Positions 5,811 through 7,008 of a stretch of DNA of 7,008 nucleotides are shown piece by piece; positions within the stretch are counted from its first letter, which is position 1, and each line of letters opens with the position of its first letter. The position numbers and the translations under genes were made by a program. Origin of the DNA: Candidatus Thorarchaeota archaeon (GTDB lineage Archaea; Asgardarchaeota; Thorarchaeia; Thorarchaeales; Thorarchaeaceae); assembly GCA_029856425.1 (NCBI GenBank), contig JAHQWZ010000098.1:1-7008 (forward strand), written 5' to 3'. The notes beneath the pieces were generated by a model, which saw only the letters and a program-made list of their open reading frames with translations, was not told where the DNA came from and searched no databases.

Positions 5811-5834
5811 ACGAATGAAGGGCAGTGAAACGCA

Positions 5835-6398
5835 TTGCCCCAGGCACTGATCACAACCTCTCGAAAAACATCAAACCGAGTTCGCTCTTTTGTACGAGAT
5901 CTCTGGTCAACTCTACCCGGTACCGAGAGGTTCAATCGAGGTGGAATGAATCTTGAGGAGCTGCGGTCAAGACTATTACAATCCGGTGCTAAGATTGCAT
6001 TGATTGTTTCGATTTGGAAGGGCAATCCAAAGACTATCACATTTCTCCATCCAACAGATGTTGATGTCTTTGAGCTCAGAATCGAGAGCGCGACACTTAG
6101 ACGAGAGATTTCAGACAATAAAGCACCAAGAATACACTCTATCTACGGAGTGACCGTCGAAAAGAACTGCTCACTAGTTGCCCGAGAACTTGCATCCATT
6201 CTTGCATCAATATTGAGCGTTGATGTGAAAGACGAACCACATCCAATCAGCCTAGGTGAAGCTGGGATTGGCACGGCTGAGATACGAGTGACCGATCTTC
6301 ATGGAAGCAAACTCCTTTGGACATGCTATCATGCACGCAATGGATCAGAGATAGGCCCGCGTATTCGAGTTTCTGAGTTGCGGAGGGTGTCCTCTTGA
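5835..6398 (+). CDS. Brix domain protein, archaeal Imp4-like rRNA-binding protein
   Basis: The 187-residue product matches the archaeal Brix family, single-domain relatives of yeast Imp4, Brx1 and Rpf1, which act in rRNA processing and subunit assembly. Typical features are ITTSRK at 6-11, R15-V16-R17-S18-F19, a leucine-rich DLWSTLPGTERFNRG segment at 22-36, and L39-EEL. Further on, KGNPKTITF at 62-70 resembles the core strand of the fold. Family membership rests mainly on the N-terminal part and the gene order; the C-terminal half is less conserved. The TTG start has only a weak upstream site (AAGGG 5818-5822, GTGA 5825-5828), but the frame gives the expected N-terminus. It begins 24 nt after the L37Ae gene and its TGA overlaps the Pcc1 TTG start. 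In many archaea rpoP stands between L37Ae and this gene; here it does not. Confidence 0.85.
   Translation: MPQALITTSRKTSNRVRSFVRDLWSTLPGTERFNRGGMNLEELRSRLLQSGAKIALIVSIWKGNPKTITFLHPTDVDVFELRIESATLRREISDNKAPRIHSIYGVTVEKNCSLVARELASILASILSVDVKDEPHPISLGEAGIGTAEIRVTDLHGSKLLWTCYHARNGSEIGPRIRVSELRRVSS
6382..6389 (+). promoter_or_regulatory. Ribosome binding site of the Pcc1 gene
   Basis: GGAGGGTG inside the end of the Brix gene is a strong anti-16S match, 5-8 nt before the TTG at 6395. It supports independent initiation on the overlapping TTGA junction. Confidence 0.6.
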
Positions 6399-6658
6399 TA
6401 GAGCATGGACAGGCTGTCATTGAGATCCTCTTAGAGTCGGAGGAATTGGCTGAAATGATTCGTTCTGCAATAGAACCTGAAACTGACTCTGCTCCATCAG
6501 ATAGAGCTCGCGCTGAAGTGTCGGTACGCGGGGCCATTCTGGTGATCAAGGTCTCAGCTAGTGATTTGACCTCACTGCGAGCTGCAATGAACTCCTATAT
6601 CGCATGGGTGTCGGCAAGCCTTGATACAATCGAAGGAGTCCTAGGCCAAAATCCTTAA
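6395..6658 (+). CDS. pcc1: KEOPS complex subunit Pcc1
   Basis: The 87-residue product fits Pcc1, the small dimerising subunit of KEOPS (Pcc1, Kae1, Bud32, Cgi121), which makes the t6A modification at position 37 of ANN-decoding tRNAs. Visible family features are the N-terminal strand (about 5-12), a helix near 15-25, S35-D36-R37-A38, the strand A40-G46 with R45-G46, the strand LVIKVSASDL at 49-58 and the final helix with LRAAMNSY at 61-68 and W71. Length is normal. TTG at 6395 overlaps the TGA of the Brix gene, and GGAGGGTG upstream supports it. No other KEOPS gene is in the window; Pcc1 in this neighbourhood is common in archaea. Confidence 0.88.
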   Translation: MIEHGQAVIEILLESEELAEMIRSAIEPETDSAPSDRARAEVSVRGAILVIKVSASDLTSLRAAMNSYIAWVSASLDTIEGVLGQNP

Positions 6659-6689
6659 GTCGCTTACCAGATGGCGCAGGCGAAGTAAA

Positions 6690-6704
6690 CCTCTCATTCA
6701 GAGG
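6690..6704 (+). other. Small hairpin overlapping the prefoldin ribosome binding site
   Basis: CCTCT (6690-6694) can pair with AGAGG (6700-6704) around a 5-nt loop. The 3' arm shares two bases with GGGAG (6703-6707), the binding site for the ATG at 6717. It might modestly mask translation of prefoldin beta; it is short and may be chance. Confidence 0.25.
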
Positions 6705-6707
6705 GAG
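6703..6707 (+). promoter_or_regulatory. Ribosome binding site that decides the prefoldin beta start
   Basis: GGGAG is 3 nt before the ATG at 6711 but 9 nt before the in-frame ATG at 6717; the second gives the usual spacing here. Confidence 0.5.
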
Positions 6708-6716
6708 TAGATGCAG

Positions 6717-7008
6717 ATGGCACAACAGATACCACCAGACCTTGAACATGAGATAATGAAGCTTGAAAATATGAGGCGGCAGTTTGAACAGCTAATGGCT
6801 GCTATACAGACCAGACAGAACGAATTGAGAGAATCAGAGGTAACGCTTGAAGAGCTCAAGAAACATCCTGACGATGCGGTAACATACAAGTCTGTTGGCC
6901 AGATTATGTTTCAGGTTGACAAGGCAAAGATTCAGGAAGAGCTGACGAACAGAGTTAGTGACCTCAGGATTTGGTTAGAGGCTAAGACAAAGGGCGCTGA
7001 AAAGGATA
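6717..7008 (+). CDS. pfdB: Prefoldin beta subunit (cut by window edge)
   Basis: The frame runs off the right edge after 97 complete codons. Prefoldin is a hexamer of two alpha and four beta subunits that holds unfolded proteins and passes them to the thermosome. The N-terminal helix (about 8-48) has heptad-like spacing (I13, L16, M19, F23, L26, I30, L37), followed by the beta-hairpin region with TYKSVGQIMF at 56-65, which matches the YK-x-VG motif of beta subunits, and the start of the second long coiled-coil helix (from about 70). Normal beta subunits have about 115-125 residues, so roughly 20-30 are missing. ATG at 6717 is preferred over 6711 because of ribosome binding site spacing. It follows Pcc1 by 58 nt and probably shares its transcript. 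Confidence 0.9.
   Translation, partial: MAQQIPPDLEHEIMKLENMRRQFEQLMAAIQTRQNELRESEVTLEELKKHPDDAVTYKSVGQIMFQVDKAKIQEELTNRVSDLRIWLEAKTKGAEKD

Noticed and set aside
5387..6118. Long minus-strand ORF of 243 codons opposite L37Ae and Brix
   Set aside because: It is antisense to two well-supported genes, is Ser-rich low complexity and shows no domain; a shadow of the coding strand.
1..7008. CRISPR arrays, insertion sequences, defence genes or attachment sites
   Set aside because: No spaced direct repeats, transposase or integrase reading frames or tRNA ends were seen; the region is conserved housekeeping DNA.

Overview
The window is a piece of archaeal chromosome carrying most of the conserved exosome-proteasome superoperon. 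Archaeal identity rests on a proteasome alpha subunit, SBDS, Rrp4/Rrp41/Rrp42 exosome proteins, ribosomal protein L37Ae, a Brix/Imp4-type protein, Pcc1 and prefoldin beta, all on the + strand and mostly tightly packed. Shine-Dalgarno sequences (GGAG/GGAGG, usually 7-9 nt before the start) are clear, and TTG start codons are unusually common. I cannot fix the lineage from the sequence. The moderate base composition and long acidic tails on several proteins would fit an uncultured euryarchaeal or Asgard-type archaeon, but that is a guess.

Layout: (1) 1-365, minus strand: the N-terminal part of a major facilitator transporter that runs off the left edge. (2) 366-534: a divergent intergenic region with a promoter candidate on each strand. 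(3) 535-933: a 132-residue membrane protein of unknown function. (4) 934-1136: a non-coding stretch with a TATA-like box and then interleaved inverted repeats at 989-1098 that could form a structured, possibly switchable psmA leader RNA. (5) 1137-5257: psmA, SBDS, rrp4, rrp41, rrp42, with gaps of 51 nt or less; rrp4/rrp41 share the A of a TAATG junction. (6) 5258-5402: a strong hairpin followed by T residues (terminator-like), then an inverted repeat framing a TATA-like sequence, then another hairpin before the next gene. (7) 5403-7008: L37Ae, Brix/Imp4-like, Pcc1 and prefoldin beta (cut by the right edge).

Functionally the cluster joins RNA degradation and 3' tailing (exosome: the Rrp41/Rrp42 hexameric ring with an Rrp4 cap), ribosome maturation (SBDS, Brix protein, L37Ae), tRNA t6A modification (Pcc1 of KEOPS), protein folding (prefoldin) and protein degradation (20S proteasome). 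Points of interest are the paired repeats in the psmA leader, the acidic C-terminal extensions on Rrp4, Rrp41 and L37Ae, the split of the cluster by a terminator-like hairpin before L37Ae, and the absence of rpoP and the RNase P genes from positions where many archaea carry them.
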